Below are positions 1 to 8,582 of a stretch of 64,000 nucleotides of DNA, piece after piece. Numbering within the stretch: position 1 is the stretch's first letter; every line of letters starts with the position of its first letter. The notes beneath the pieces were generated by a model. That model saw nothing but the letters and a program-made list of their open reading frames with translations. It searched no databases and had not been told where the DNA came from. The stretch covers positions 41,391 through 105,390 of the forward strand of contig CAMDPO010000003.1 of NCBI GenBank assembly GCA_945904955.1. Direction: 5' to 3'. The stretch is from Rhizobium sp. Q54. GTDB lineage: Bacteria; Pseudomonadota; Alphaproteobacteria; UBA2966; CAIVPW01. Position numbers and translations under genes: made by a program.

Positions 1-722
1 TGGCCGGTGGCGAGGCGGCTTTGCACCGGCGCCGGCAGGCGCGGCTCGAAGGTGGTCTGGTCCATCGCCAGCGGCCCAAAGACGAGGCGCTGGGCGAGCG
101 TCGGCAGCGGCACGCCACCGGCCACTTCGAGCGTGGCGCCGACCAGCGATAGCGCGTGGGCGGACGGCAGCGTCGCCGTCTGCGGGCGCAGCGCCGGAAC
201 AGGCATGGCGCGATTCAGGTATTCGACCAGGGGCTGCCATCCGGCCTCGGCCGGTGCGAACTGGCCGAGGATGCGATCGCCGAAGCCGGTGTAGTGCGTG
301 AGCAGATCCTGCAGCGTCACCGTGGACGGGCCGCGCACGGCAAGGCCGGCGCGCTCCCACAACGGGTGCACGTCCTGCTGCAGGCGGACCGTGCCCGCCT
401 CGGCCGCCGCCAGCGCCGTCGCGGCGGTGGCGAGGTGGCTGACGCCACCCAGGCGCATCAAGGTGGTGTTCGGGTCGATGACGCGGCTTTGCCCGTCGGC
501 GAAACCATAGCCGCGCAGCAGGACCATCTCGCCGTTCTGGACGACGGCGACGACGACACCGGGCGCGTCGCCTTGCTGCACCGCCGCACCGATGACGCGG
601 TCGGCGTGGGTGGCAATCGCCGCGGGCGCGGGCTGGGCCGATGCCGTCGCGGCCGTCAGCGCCATCATGGCGCCGGCCAGCGCCGCCGCTGCCCTCTTCC
701 GGCCCCTCCCCCACCCCGTCAT
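1..722 (-). CDS. Beta-lactamase/PBP-fold secreted protein, partial, catalytic motifs lost
   Basis: The gene enters from the left edge and its 3' end is outside the window; about 240 residues are visible from the ATG at 722. The N-terminus is a signal peptide: basic residues, a hydrophobic core and an A-S-A-Q cleavage-like site near residue 30. The body follows the class C beta-lactamase / serine hydrolase pattern: APGVVVAVVQNGEMVLLRGY, a helix after MRLGGVSH, LLTHYTGFGDR in place of LLTHTSGL, and FGPLAMDQTTF in place of PLGMxxT. The usual S-x-x-K region (RIGSVSK) reads RLGGVSH, so nucleophile and lysine are both absent. The Y-x-N position is also not preserved (SAHALSLVG). I infer a periplasmic pseudoenzyme or binding protein. 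It is transcribed in the same direction as the upstream thiSG gene, 7 bases away. Confidence 0.75.
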   Translation of the reverse strand, partial: MTGWGRGRKRAAAALAGAMMALTAATASAQPAPAAIATHADRVIGAAVQQGDAPGVVVAVVQNGEMVLLRGYGFADGQSRVIDPNTTLMRLGGVSHLATAATALAAAEAGTVRLQQDVHPLWERAGLAVRGPSTVTLQDLLTHYTGFGDRILGQFAPAEAGWQPLVEYLNRAMPVPALRPQTATLPSAHALSLVGATLEVAGGVPLPTLAQRLVFGPLAMDQTTFEPRLPAPVQSRLATG

Positions 723-729
723 GGCGCCC

Positions 730-1755
730 CTAAATAAGCCCGCCGAGCGGCGAGGATGGATCGGCGTAGCGGCGCTTCTGCATGCGGCCGGCGAGATACG
801 CTTGGCGCCCGGCCTCGACCGCCATGCGCATGGCGTGCGCCATGCGGATCGGATCGCGTGCCTCGGCAATGGCGGTGTTCATGAGCACGCCGTCGCAGCC
901 CAGCTCCATGGCGATGGCGGCGTCCGATGCGGTGCCAACGCCGGCGTCGACGATAACGGGGACATTCGCGGCCTCGACGATCAGGCGGATGTTGATCGGA
1001 TTCTGGATGCCGAGGCCGGAGCCGATCGGCGCGGCGAGCGGCATGATGGCGGCGCAGCCGACGTCCTCGAGCTTCTTCGCAAACAGCGGATCGTCGGTGC
1101 AGTACACCATGACGTCGAAGCCGTCCTTGATGAGGACCTCGGCCGCCTTCAGGGTCTCGATCATGTCGGGATAAAGAGTCTTCTTGTCGCCGAGCACTTC
1201 GAGCTTCACGAGACTCCAGCCGCCCGCCTCGCGCGCCAAGCGCAACGTGCGTACGGCCTCGTCGGCGGTGTAGCAGCCGGCGGTGTTGGGCAGGTAGGTG
1301 TACTGGCGCGGGTCGAGGTAGTCGGAGAGCATGGGCTGGCCCGGCTCGGCGATGTTGACGCGGCGCACGGCGACGGTGACGACGTCGGCGCCGGACGCCT
1401 CGACGGCCGCGCGGGTCTGCTCGAAGTCCTTGTACTTGCCGGTGCCGACGATGAGGCGCGAGGTGAACTTGCGGCCAGCGACGACGAGTGGGTCGCCGTC
1501 GGCTGCGTCGAGCGTGGCCGCTGGCCCGGTCATCTGTATGCGGGCCTCCGGCCCGACGCCGCCACCGATGAAATGCACGATCTCGACGCGATCGCCCTCG
1601 GCGAGCTCGGTGGCGCCGTAGGCGGAGCGCGGCACGATCTCGAGGTTGCGCTCGAAGGCGACGCGGCGCGCGTCGAAGCCGAGCTTGGCCAGGAGCGAAT
1701 CGACGTTGAGGGGGGCCGGGAACTCCCGAGCCTCGCCGTTGATGGTCAGACGCAT
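730..1755 (-). CDS. thiSG: Bifunctional sulfur carrier protein ThiS / thiazole synthase ThiG
   Basis: A 341-residue fusion for the thiazole branch of thiamine synthesis. Residues 1-66 are a ThiS ubiquitin-like carrier ([12 protein letters not shown], ending VHFIGGG). From about residue 83 ThiG follows: [65 protein letters not shown] and [17 protein letters not shown], a TIM-barrel with its phosphate-binding loops. ThiG makes the thiazole phosphate from deoxyxylulose phosphate, dehydroglycine and sulfur delivered by ThiS. Such fusions are a known family. The ThiS di-glycine, normally the C-terminus, is buried inside the chain here, with a linker rich in P, A and D. Start chosen at the ATG that begins the ThiS domain. 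Its promoter lies in the divergent gap to the gene at 1912. Confidence 0.93.
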   Translation of the reverse strand: MRLTINGEAREFPAPLNVDSLLAKLGFDARRVAFERNLEIVPRSAYGATELAEGDRVEIVHFIGGGVGPEARIQMTGPAATLDAADGDPLVVAGRKFTSRLIVGTGKYKDFEQTRAAVEASGADVVTVAVRRVNIAEPGQPMLSDYLDPRQYTYLPNTAGCYTADEAVRTLRLAREAGGWSLVKLEVLGDKKTLYPDMIETLKAAEVLIKDGFDVMVYCTDDPLFAKKLEDVGCAAIMPLAAPIGSGLGIQNPINIRLIVEAANVPVIVDAGVGTASDAAIAMELGCDGVLMNTAIAEARDPIRMAHAMRMAVEAGRQAYLAGRMQKRRYADPSSPLGGLI

Positions 1756-1911
1756 GGGATCACAAATGAACACAGCCAACTGTATGCGGCCAAGAAATGC
1801 AGATGGAGCGGAAGTATGGGGGCGCGCCGGGCGCCGATCAACCAAGCTGGACCTTGGCGAGCGACAGATCGCCCCTGGGCAAGGCGGCGGGCGTCGGCTA
1901 GGAAACAACCG

Positions 1912-3081
1912 ATGAATGCCGTCGACCCGGGGAAGTCGCCGGAGCCTGCGCTCCGCGTCGCCGTAGCCGAGACCGCGGACGAGCGCGAGGCGTGCTACCG
2001 CCTGCGCTACCGGATCTACGTGGACGAGATGGGCAAGCGGCCGGCGGCGGCCGACCACACCCGCAAGTCGTACTCGGACAGCCACGACAAGAAGGCGACG
2101 CTCCTCTACGTGAGCGACGGCAACGAGGTCGTCGCCAGCGTGCGCAACACCTGGGGTGCCACCGCGCTGCCGGTGGAATACGTCGAGCGCTACGACCTCG
2201 AGGGCGTGCTGGCGGCGGTGCCGAAGCAGGAACTGATGTTCTCCAGCTACTTGAACGTCGCACCCGAGTGGCGGCAGACGCGAGCCATGGGCCTGGCGCT
2301 GGAGGCCGCCTACCGCCACATCCGCACCAACGGCGCGTGGATGACGTTCGTGCAGGGCAACCCTGCCCTGGTGCCGATGTACGAGCGTATGGGGTTCCGC
2401 CGCTTCCGGCCCAACATCACCGATCCGGACTTCGGCCTGCGGCTGCCGATGGCGCTGGTCGCCGACGACGTGCAGCACTTGTCGCGGGTGCACTCGCCGT
2501 TCGCGCGCTTTGCGGCGGACTACACCAACGATGCGCGCCACGCGCAGTGGTTTGCGCAGACGTTCTCGGCGTATGCGCAGCCGAGCATCGCGCGCCTGAT
2601 GGGCACCGACGAGTTCCTGCGCTACGTCGCCGAACGCATGTACACGGACGAGAACCTGCTGTTCCGCGGCGTCGACAAGGACGACATCGACAAGATCGTG
2701 CAGTCGGGGGTGATCCTGCGGGCACGCGGCGGCGAGCCGATCGTGCGCACGGGCGACCCCGGCACCGAGATGTTCACGGTGCTGTCGGGCGCCGCCGAGG
2801 TGCGCAAGCGCGCCAAGTCTGGCCAGACGGTGGTGCTGCAGACGCTGGGCAAGGGCCACATCTTCGGCGAGATGGCGCTGCTCTCGCCGCACCGGCGCAC
2901 CGCCGACGTGGTGGCGCTGAACGACGTCGAACTGTTGATGCTGTCGAAGGACTTCTTCGAGAAGCTGATGACGACGGCGCCGGTCGCCGCGGGCCGCATG
3001 CTGTGGAACCTCGCGGTCACCCTGTGCGACCGTTTGCACGTGACGACGGACTCGCTGGTGGCCGAGGGTCCCGCCTCCTAG
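1912..3081 (+). CDS. N-acyltransferase (LuxI/FeeM-like GNAT fold) fused to cyclic-nucleotide-binding domain
   Basis: 389 residues. Residues 1 to about 200 resemble acyl-homoserine-lactone-synthase-like N-acyltransferases: [19 protein letters not shown] at the N-terminus, [20 protein letters not shown], then [18 protein letters not shown], a typical GNAT acetyl/acyl-CoA or acyl-ACP core. Residues about 245-375 form a cNMP-binding fold with the phosphate cassette [16 protein letters not shown], which keeps the Glu and the R-T-A that bind cyclic nucleotides. There is no DNA-binding domain. Start is the ATG 4 nt after AGGAAACA-type purine-rich sequence; longer upstream readings run antisense through thiSG and are shadow. 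I infer an acyltransferase gated by cAMP or a similar ligand, perhaps using acyl-ACP. Substrate unknown. Confidence 0.78.
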   Translation: MNAVDPGKSPEPALRVAVAETADEREACYRLRYRIYVDEMGKRPAAADHTRKSYSDSHDKKATLLYVSDGNEVVASVRNTWGATALPVEYVERYDLEGVLAAVPKQELMFSSYLNVAPEWRQTRAMGLALEAAYRHIRTNGAWMTFVQGNPALVPMYERMGFRRFRPNITDPDFGLRLPMALVADDVQHLSRVHSPFARFAADYTNDARHAQWFAQTFSAYAQPSIARLMGTDEFLRYVAERMYTDENLLFRGVDKDDIDKIVQSGVILRARGGEPIVRTGDPGTEMFTVLSGAAEVRKRAKSGQTVVLQTLGKGHIFGEMALLSPHRRTADVVALNDVELLMLSKDFFEKLMTTAPVAAGRMLWNLAVTLCDRLHVTTDSLVAEGPAS

Positions 3082-3109
3082 ACGACTTGGCGCGGAAACG
3101 GCGGTTTCG

Positions 3110-3137
3110 TTGCACCTTCCGCCCTGCGTGCTATAAA
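3110..3137 (+). promoter_or_regulatory. Predicted sigma-70-type promoter for aroQ-accBC
   Basis: TTGCAC at 3110-3115 and TATAAA at 3132-3137 are separated by 16 bases, close to the vegetative consensus. The predicted start of transcription is near 3144, inside the hairpin described at 3141-3173. It would drive aroQ and probably accB and accC, which follow without large gaps. Confidence 0.55.
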
Positions 3138-3140
3138 CAA

Positions 3141-3173
3141 CGCAGGCCCCGTTGAGGCGGGCTGCGTCTTTTT
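3141..3173 (+). terminator. Rho-independent-type terminator overlapping the aroQ promoter
   Basis: CGCAG (3141-3145) pairs with CTGCG (3162-3166), extended by CCC (3147-3149) with GGG (3159-3161) after a one-base bulge, and is followed by TCTTTTT. It lies 60 bases after the stop of the acyltransferase gene and would end that transcript. RNA starting near 3144 would lack part of the 5' arm and should escape it. Confidence 0.5.
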
Positions 3174-3202
3174 CGGCCCCGGCCCCGAACCCTGCCCAGT
3201 GC

Positions 3203-3712
3203 ATGGACTCTGTCCTCGTCCTCAACGGTCCCAATCTCAACCTTCTCGGCACACGCGAGCCGGATATCTACGGCAGCGAGACGCTCGATGACATCCGCGC
3301 CAAGACCGAGGAACGCGCGGCGGGGCGTGGGCTGAGCGTGGATTTCCGCCAGTCCAACGCCGAGCACGAGTTGATCGGCTGGATCCAGGAGGCCAAGGGC
3401 CAGGCGGCCGGCATCATCCTGAATGCGGGCGCCTTCACCCATACGTCCCTGGCGATCGCCGACGCATTGGCCGCGGTGGCGCTGCCGGTCGTCGAGGTGC
3501 ACCTGTCCAACATCTATCGGCGCGAGCACTTCCGGCACCATTCGCACATCAGCCGCCAGGCGGAAGGCGTGATCTGCGGGTTCGGCAGCGAGAGCTATGT
3601 GCTGGCGGTCGATGCCATGGCGCACGTGCTAGGACGCAACGGCAAGACGCGGAAGGCGAGCGCGGCGAAGGCGACTCGCGCCGCACGGCCAACGAAGAAG
3701 AAGCGGAGCTGA
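3203..3712 (+). CDS. aroQ: Type II 3-dehydroquinate dehydratase
   Basis: 169 residues, cytosolic dodecamer-type enzyme of the shikimate pathway that dehydrates 3-dehydroquinate to 3-dehydroshikimate. The family signature [19 protein letters not shown] is at the start (residues 5-23), followed by [15 protein letters not shown], the substrate loop [18 protein letters not shown], and [17 protein letters not shown], which contains the catalytic His region. The last 25 residues are a Lys/Arg/Ala-rich tail not required by the family. Start chosen at the ATG just before the conserved strand; an in-frame start at 3152 would overlap the hairpin region. The accB start follows one base after the stop, as in many alphaproteobacteria. 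Confidence 0.95.
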   Translation: MDSVLVLNGPNLNLLGTREPDIYGSETLDDIRAKTEERAAGRGLSVDFRQSNAEHELIGWIQEAKGQAAGIILNAGAFTHTSLAIADALAAVALPVVEVHLSNIYRREHFRHHSHISRQAEGVICGFGSESYVLAVDAMAHVLGRNGKTRKASAAKATRAARPTKKKRS

Positions 3713-3713
3713 C

Positions 3714-4166
3714 ATGGCCGACAAGGTCGATCGCGATCTTATCAAGGCGCTGGCGGGGCTGTTGACGGAGAACAACCTCACCGAGATCGAGTGGAGCGAG
3801 GGCGAGCGGCGCGTGCGCGTGGTGCGCTCGGCCGGCCCCACCATGATGGCGATGCCGGCCGGCATGGCCGCGGCGCCCGCAGCTGCGGCCGCACCGGCGG
3901 TGGCGGCCAAGGAAGAGTTCGGCAAGGACCATCCGGGCGCGGTGACCTCGCCCATGGTCGGCACGGTCTACCTGGCGCCGGAGCCCGGCGCCAAGCCGTT
4001 CGTCGAGGAAGGCGCCCAGGTGCGCCAGGGACAGACGCTGCTCATCGTCGAAGCCATGAAGACGATGAACCCGATCCCCTCGCCGCGCGCCGGCACGGTG
4101 CGGCGCATCGTCATCAAGGACGGCTCGCCGGTCGAGTACGGCCAAGTCTTGTTGATCGTCGAGTAG
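3714..4166 (+). CDS. accB: Biotin carboxyl carrier protein of acetyl-CoA carboxylase
   Basis: 150 residues, normal for the family. The N-terminal about 45 residues ([20 protein letters not shown], basic strand) are the AccB head, followed by an Ala/Pro-rich hinge at about 45-65, then the biotinyl domain from about 75. The biotin-attachment motif is EAMKTMN, with Lys as acceptor, preceded by [15 protein letters not shown]. It carries CO2 between AccC and the carboxyltransferase in the first step of fatty acid synthesis. It sits between aroQ and accC in one transcription unit. Confidence 0.97.
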   Translation: MADKVDRDLIKALAGLLTENNLTEIEWSEGERRVRVVRSAGPTMMAMPAGMAAAPAAAAAPAVAAKEEFGKDHPGAVTSPMVGTVYLAPEPGAKPFVEEGAQVRQGQTLLIVEAMKTMNPIPSPRAGTVRRIVIKDGSPVEYGQVLLIVE

Positions 4167-4189
4167 CGGGTCCGCGGAGGGTCGCGCCC

Positions 4190-5533
4190 GTGTTCGAAAA
4201 GGTTCTCATAGCCAATCGCGGCGAAGTGGCGCTGCGCATCCATCGCGCCTGCCGCGAGCTCGGCATCCATACGGTCGCGGTGCATTCGACCGCCGACGCC
4301 GACGCCATGCACGTGCGGCTCGCCGACGAAGCGGTATGCATCGGGCCGCCGCCGGCAACCGACAGCTACCTGAACATTCCGGCGATCCTATCGGCGGCGG
4401 AGATCACCAACGCCGACGCCATCCACCCGGGCTACGGGTTCTTGTCCGAGAACGCGCGCTTCGCGGAGATCGTCGGCGAACACGGCATCACGTTTATCGG
4501 TCCGACGCCCGAGCACATCCGCATGATGGGCGACAAGATCGCCGCCAAGGAAGCTGCCAAGAGCTTAGGGATTCCGTGCGTGCCGGGCTCGGACGGGCCG
4601 ATTAGCAATGACGCCGACGCCAAGCGGGTGGCCAAGGAAATCGGCTACCCGGTGCTGATCAAGGCGACCGCCGGCGGCGGCGGCCGTGGCATGAAGGTGG
4701 CGCAGTCCGAGGCCGAGCTGAGCGAAGCACTGAGCATGGCGCGCTCGGAGGCCGGCAAGGCGTTCGGCAACGACCAGGTCTACATGGAGAAGTACCTGGT
4801 GACGCCGCGCCACATCGAGGTGCAGGTGCTGGGCGACTCCCAGGGCCACGTCATCCACTTGGGCGAGCGCGACTGCTCGCTGCAGCGCCGCCACCAGAAG
4901 ATCCTGGAAGAGACCCCCTCGCCCGCCCTCAATGCCGGCGACCGCGACAAGATCGGCGGCATCGTGGTACGCGCCCTGACCAAGCTCGGCTACCTGGGCG
5001 CTGGCACGGTCGAGTTCCTGTACGAGAACGGCAAGTTCTACTTCATCGAGATGAACACGCGCGTGCAGGTCGAGCACCCCATCACCGAAGCGGTGACGGG
5101 CATCGACATCGTGCGCGAACAGATCAAGATCGCCGCCGGCGCGCCGCTCAGCTACGAGCAGAAGGACGTGACCTTCAACGGCCACGCCATCGAGTGCCGC
5201 ATCAACGCTGAGGACCCCAAGACGTTCCGCGCGTCTCCCGGACGGGTGACGGACTACCACCCGCCGGGCGGTCTAGGCGTGCGCGTCGACTCGGCGCTGT
5301 ATGCGGGCTACAGCGTGCCGCCCTACTACGACAGCCTGATTGCCAAGCTGATCGTCCATGGGCCTACTCGCAACGAATGCTTGATGCGGCTCCGGCGCGC
5401 GCTCGAAGAGTTCGTGATCGGCGGGATCGATACGACTATCGACCTGCACCGCAAGCTCGTGTCCAACGGGGACTTCGTCAACGGAGCGTACGACGTCCAT
5501 TGGCTCGAGCGGTCCATGGGCTCGTGGCGCTGA
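4190..5533 (+). CDS. accC: Biotin carboxylase subunit of acetyl-CoA carboxylase
   Basis: 447 residues, full length. Starts at a GTG encoding [20 protein letters not shown], the invariant biotin carboxylase N-terminus. The ATP-grasp core carries [15 protein letters not shown] (glycine-rich loop), [36 protein letters not shown] and [20 protein letters not shown], with catalytic Glu and Arg. The C-terminal domain contains [13 protein letters not shown]. It uses ATP and bicarbonate to carboxylate the biotin on AccB. The gene is 23 bases downstream of accB. A longer upstream reading in this frame runs through accB in another frame and is shadow. Confidence 0.97.
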   Translation: MFEKVLIANRGEVALRIHRACRELGIHTVAVHSTADADAMHVRLADEAVCIGPPPATDSYLNIPAILSAAEITNADAIHPGYGFLSENARFAEIVGEHGITFIGPTPEHIRMMGDKIAAKEAAKSLGIPCVPGSDGPISNDADAKRVAKEIGYPVLIKATAGGGGRGMKVAQSEAELSEALSMARSEAGKAFGNDQVYMEKYLVTPRHIEVQVLGDSQGHVIHLGERDCSLQRRHQKILEETPSPALNAGDRDKIGGIVVRALTKLGYLGAGTVEFLYENGKFYFIEMNTRVQVEHPITEAVTGIDIVREQIKIAAGAPLSYEQKDVTFNGHAIECRINAEDPKTFRASPGRVTDYHPPGGLGVRVDSALYAGYSVPPYYDSLIAKLIVHGPTRNECLMRLRRALEEFVIGGIDTTIDLHRKLVSNGDFVNGAYDVHWLERSMGSWR

Positions 5534-5570
5534 GGAGAACACCGGCGCTTCCCACACTCGGGTCTGCAAG

Positions 5571-6233
5571 ATGACCCGCATCACACTCGACATGCTGCTA
5601 CGTGCCTACGCCCAGGGCATCTTTCCGATGTCCGAGAGCCGGCACGACCCGCACATCTCCTGGTTCGACCCACACAAGCGCGGCGTCCTGCCCATGGAGA
5701 CGTTCCATGTGCCGAAGCGCCTGGCGCGCACCATCCGCGACGCGCCCTATCAAGTGCGCACCGACACCGCGTTCCAGGCGGTGGTCGAGGGCTGCGCCAG
5801 CCCCCGCCCCGGCCGCTGGACGACATGGATCAACGACTCGATCATCCAGATGTTCACCGGGCTGCATTCGATCGGGCATGCCCACAGCATCGAGTGCTGG
5901 GAGAACGACGAGCTGGTCGGCGGGCTGTACGGCGTGTCGCTGGGCGCGGCGTTCTTCGGCGAGAGCATGTTCTCGTTGCACCGGGATGCCAGCAAGATCG
6001 CCCTCGTCTATCTGATCGCGCGACTGCGCGCGGGCGGATTCACCCTGCTCGACACCCAGTTCGTGACCACCCACCTGCAGAAGTTCGGCGCCGTGGAGAT
6101 TTCGCGCGCCGAGTACCTGAAGCGCCTCAAGGGCGCGGTGGCGAAGGATGCCGACTTCCACCGGCTGGCGGCGAACGCCTCGCCCGACGAGGTGCTGATG
6201 CTGGCGCGTGTCGCGGAGATGCCGGAGGACTAG
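5571..6233 (+). CDS. aat: Leucyl/phenylalanyl-tRNA--protein transferase
   Basis: 220 residues, the usual size. Transfers Leu or Phe from aminoacyl-tRNA to N-terminal Lys/Arg of proteins, marking them for ClpS-ClpAP degradation (N-end rule). Family landmarks: LLRAYAQGIFPM near the N-terminus, ISWFDPHKRGVLPM, GHAHSIECWENDELVGGLYG, GAAFFGESMFS and FTLLDTQFVTTHLQKFGA. It lies 37 bases after accC, same strand, and overlaps by four bases the end of the convergent membrane protein gene. Confidence 0.96.
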   Translation: MTRITLDMLLRAYAQGIFPMSESRHDPHISWFDPHKRGVLPMETFHVPKRLARTIRDAPYQVRTDTAFQAVVEGCASPRPGRWTTWINDSIIQMFTGLHSIGHAHSIECWENDELVGGLYGVSLGAAFFGESMFSLHRDASKIALVYLIARLRAGGFTLLDTQFVTTHLQKFGAVEISRAEYLKRLKGAVAKDADFHRLAANASPDEVLMLARVAEMPED

Positions 6234-6655
6234 GCCTCCGGCGCGGGGCGCGAACGCGCCTCCAATACGGGACGGGCCGCAAGGCACAGCCCGAACACCA
6301 GGGCCACCGGCCAAATACCCGGCGCCGCGGTTGCACCCAGCACGTACGCCCACCCTCCCGCCGCAAGCGTCGCCAACACCAGCGTGACGAGCGCCTGTGG
6401 CACGATGCGCGGAACGCCGAAGTTCGCTCGGGCGATCATCGCGATGAGCTGGGCCATCACGGTGGCCATGAGTGCCATCCAGAAGATGCGATTGTCGCCG
6501 CTGTTCCAGGCGCGGATGACGCCGAACGTCATGGGCGCGAACCCGACGACGAACGACGCGATGCCGAAAATCCACTGCTGCAACGTGCGCGGCATGAGTC
6601 CGTCATGCGCCGCGTGGATCGCCTGGTCAAGCCCGCGCATGAGGAGTTTTTGCAA
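6230..6655 (-). CDS. Small integral membrane protein, unknown function
   Basis: 141 residues with no domain I recognise. Four hydrophobic segments are visible at roughly residues 28-47 (WIFGIASFVVGFAPMTFGVI), 58-76, 86-105 and 111-129, so it is probably a four-helix inner-membrane protein. The C-terminus is short and Arg/Pro/Ala-rich. The start ATG at 6655 follows a TCCT complement on the reading strand (AGGA-like). It faces aat tail to tail with a four-base overlap. Confidence 0.65.
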   Translation of the reverse strand: MQKLLMRGLDQAIHAAHDGLMPRTLQQWIFGIASFVVGFAPMTFGVIRAWNSGDNRIFWMALMATVMAQLIAMIARANFGVPRIVPQALVTLVLATLAAGGWAYVLGATAAPGIWPVALVFGLCLAARPVLEARSRPAPEA

Positions 6656-6685
6656 TAGGATGCCCCGTGAATCGCATAATGCGAC

Positions 6686-7066
6686 TCAGCGCGGGGCCGG
6701 GACGCAGTCGATGACGGAGATGTCGTAGACGGCGTGCTCCATGGCGGCGAGCGCGGGGCTGGAGGCGAACATCCAGCCGGAGTAGGCGAGCACCGGGCCC
6801 GCCCCTTGGCGCAGGTCGTAGATTTCCAGGAAGGCGGAGGTTTCGGGGGGCTCTTCGGGCGGGCGCTTGGAGCAGGCACGCACGGTGATGAGGAGCGTGC
6901 CGAAGCGGATGCCCTGGTCGATGGGGGCGCGCAGGGTTGAGATGCGGGCGGTGACCTTGTCGAGACCCTGCAGGACGGCGATTTTCGGCTCGGCGACCTG
7001 TGCCGGCGCGGCTGCCGCCCAAAGCAGCAGCGGCGCGCAGGCGGCGCCGAGTAGAAGCCCTCGCAT
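6686..7066 (-). CDS. DUF2155 domain-containing secreted protein
   Basis: 126 residues. A signal peptide (MRGLLLGAACAPLLLWAAAA, cleavage near APAQ) precedes the DUF2155 fold: ARISTLRAPIDQGIRFGTL, LLITVRACSKRPPEEPPE, FLEIYDL and the strongly conserved YSGWMFASSPALAAMEHAVY, ending DISVIDC. The two Cys may form a disulfide. Function is not known for the family; in alphaproteobacteria it is commonly found, as here, beside mlaD and the NDUFA12-type gene on the same strand. Confidence 0.88.
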   Translation of the reverse strand: MRGLLLGAACAPLLLWAAAAPAQVAEPKIAVLQGLDKVTARISTLRAPIDQGIRFGTLLITVRACSKRPPEEPPETSAFLEIYDLRQGAGPVLAYSGWMFASSPALAAMEHAVYDISVIDCVPAPR

Positions 7067-7073
7067 CGGCCTA

Positions 7074-7580
7074 CTAGGGGGCGAGCAAAGGCACCGGCAT
7101 CGCGGGCGCTGGCGCGGCGGGCGCGGGTGCTTGCGGCGTCGTCATGCCGCCGCCGAGGAACTTGCCGAGCAGCTGCTCGAGGCTGACGGAGGCCTGGGTG
7201 AAGCGGATTTCTTCGCCGGGCGCGAGCATGCGGTCGTCGCCGCCCGGGACGATGTTGAGGTAGCGGCCGCCGAGCAGGCCTTCCGATTCGATCGAGGCGG
7301 ACGAGTCGGTCGGTATCTTGATGGCGTTGTCGATGGAGAAGCGCACCACCGCGACGTAGGTCTGCGGGTCAAGGGTTTGGCTGCGCACGGTGCCGATCTT
7401 GATGCCGCCCATACGCACGTCGCCGCCGATCTCGAGGCCGTCGACGCGCTCGAAGCGCGCGGCGATCTCGTAGCCGGTGACGGCGCGGCTGTCGGTGATG
7501 TTGAAGGCGAAGAACAGGAAGCCGGCGGCGATGACGATGACCGCGGCGCCGAGCAGGACTTCGAGCGGGCTCTGCTGCAT
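7074..7580 (-). CDS. mlaD: MlaD-type MCE-domain phospholipid transport protein
   Basis: About 168 residues from the ATG at 7580 (MQQSPLEVLLGAAVIV). One N-terminal transmembrane helix (about residues 8-27) anchors the MCE domain in the inner membrane (YEIAARFERVDGLEIGGDVR, MGGIKIGTV, ESEGLLGGRYLNIVPGG). A Pro/Ala-rich C-terminal tail follows. MlaD is the hexameric substrate-binding ring of the MlaFEDB importer that returns phospholipids from the outer membrane. A longer start at 7646 would overlap the NDUFA12 gene by 50 bases, so I prefer the shorter one. mlaE and mlaF are not in the window. Confidence 0.88.
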   Translation of the reverse strand: MQQSPLEVLLGAAVIVIAAGFLFFAFNITDSRAVTGYEIAARFERVDGLEIGGDVRMGGIKIGTVRSQTLDPQTYVAVVRFSIDNAIKIPTDSSASIESEGLLGGRYLNIVPGGDDRMLAPGEEIRFTQASVSLEQLLGKFLGGGMTTPQAPAPAAPAPAMPVPLLAP

Positions 7581-7596
7581 GGCTAGACGTGCCTGA

Positions 7597-8025
7597 TCAA
7601 TTTGGCCGCTTGGAGTCGTCGCCCGGGCTCCAGGCTTCGTAGTCACCGGTGCCGCGCGGGCGCTTGGTGCCGGCGGGCGAACTGAGGCTGCCGGGCGGGC
7701 GCCAGGCGTTGGGGGTGCCGGTCAGATTGGCGATGTGCGGCGCCTCCCAGCGGTGGCGGCGGCGGTCGGCCTGGGGTGGTGCTGCGACGGTGTGGTGCAG
7801 CCAGGCGTGCCATTCGGGCGGCACCTTGGAGGCCTCGACGGCGCCGTTGTAGAGGACCCAGCGGCGGCGGCCGCGGCTACGGCTGGCTTTGATCGTGCCG
7901 CGCTCCTGGAAGTAGCGGTTGCCGTTGGTGTCGGTGCCGACCAGCTCGCCGCGGAAGCGCGTGAACAGGGAGGTGCCGAGGGGCTCGTTGGCCCACCAGG
8001 AGAACAGACGGGAAATGAGGCTCAT
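7597..8025 (-). CDS. NDUFA12-family NADH:ubiquinone oxidoreductase accessory subunit
   Basis: 142 residues. Matches the NDUFA12 (B17.2) family: N-terminal LFSWWANEPLGTSLFTRFRG, then GELVGTDTNGNRYFQERG and RRWVLYNGAVEASKVPPEWH followed by WLHH. The C-terminal part is a polar, Pro/Arg-rich tail. This supernumerary complex I subunit is shared by alphaproteobacteria and mitochondria and acts at the peripheral arm on the inner membrane, which supports the taxonomic call. First gene of the minus-strand block NDUFA12-mlaD-DUF2155. Confidence 0.93.
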   Translation of the reverse strand: MSLISRLFSWWANEPLGTSLFTRFRGELVGTDTNGNRYFQERGTIKASRSRGRRRWVLYNGAVEASKVPPEWHAWLHHTVAAPPQADRRRHRWEAPHIANLTGTPNAWRPPGSLSSPAGTKRPRGTGDYEAWSPGDDSKRPN

Positions 8026-8582
8026 GGGCTGTCTTTATGGCCCGCCGGGCGGCTTCCGTCCATACGGCCCCTCCCTGCCCGGCCGAACCCGGTGAAACTA
8101 TATTGTGTGTGTGGGTCACATTTCGGTCACAAAATGTGGTTGACGCTTTGCGAGGCCGGATGTCTAGATGTTGGGCCTCAAGAGGTTCCGGCCCCATCCT
8201 GTTGGGTCGGCGCCCCTAGGGCACCAGCGGAAGGCCTCATGGTCGATCGTCAGCGTCTCCTCAGCTCCGAGCCTCCTTCAGGAAATCAGCTCGGCGCCGG
8301 ACGTCCGCCAGCAGCGCGATCGATTGCGGGGTCTTCCGCCTGGGTGCCCTAAGGATTCGAGCCCTGTCCCAGGGCTCCGCAAAGTAATCGCAAGGTACAG
8401 TTGGCCGCCATTATTGGCGGCAGACCTGTTTCCATTTCCCCAATCCTCCCAGCACCTTCGGCGCGCCTAGGGTGAACACCGTATCTAGTGGTTGTGTATT
8501 GACACGCTACTAGGGGCGGGGAATCCTGTCGTCCGCAGCCTCCGGTCAACAGAGGCAGCACGGTTCGCTAGGGGGAAAGAAA
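8026..8582. other. 557-bp divergent intergenic region upstream of nrdJ
   Basis: I see no gene here. It must hold the promoters of the NDUFA12 gene (minus) and nrdJ (plus). Notable items are an 8-bp perfect stem GAGCCCTG/CAGGGCTC at 8359-8377, a wider possible pairing of TTCCG near 8188 with CGGAA near 8230, a TTGACA at 8499-8504, and an NrdR-box-like site at 8476-8491. I could not fit a cobalamin riboswitch, tmRNA, 6S or SRP RNA to it. Confidence 0.6.
8476..8491. promoter_or_regulatory. Candidate NrdR-box-like site
   Basis: ACACCGTATCTAGTGG matches 12 of 16 positions of the published NrdR consensus acaCwAtATaTwGtgt. It sits just before a TTGACA (8499-8504) and about 90 bases before the nrdJ start, the expected place for repression by NrdR. 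NrdR sites usually come in pairs; I see no convincing second copy, so the call is weak. Confidence 0.3.

Noticed and set aside
8097..8106. ACTATATTGT as an NrdR box
   Set aside because: It is two bases shorter than the NrdR consensus core and sits over 470 bases from the nrdJ start; the 8476 site is a better match.
8026..8582. Cobalamin riboswitch upstream of nrdJ
   Set aside because: I could not find the B12-box pattern (GCCACTG-type core, GGGAA, paired flanks) on the plus strand; the only resemblance was a short agacctg.
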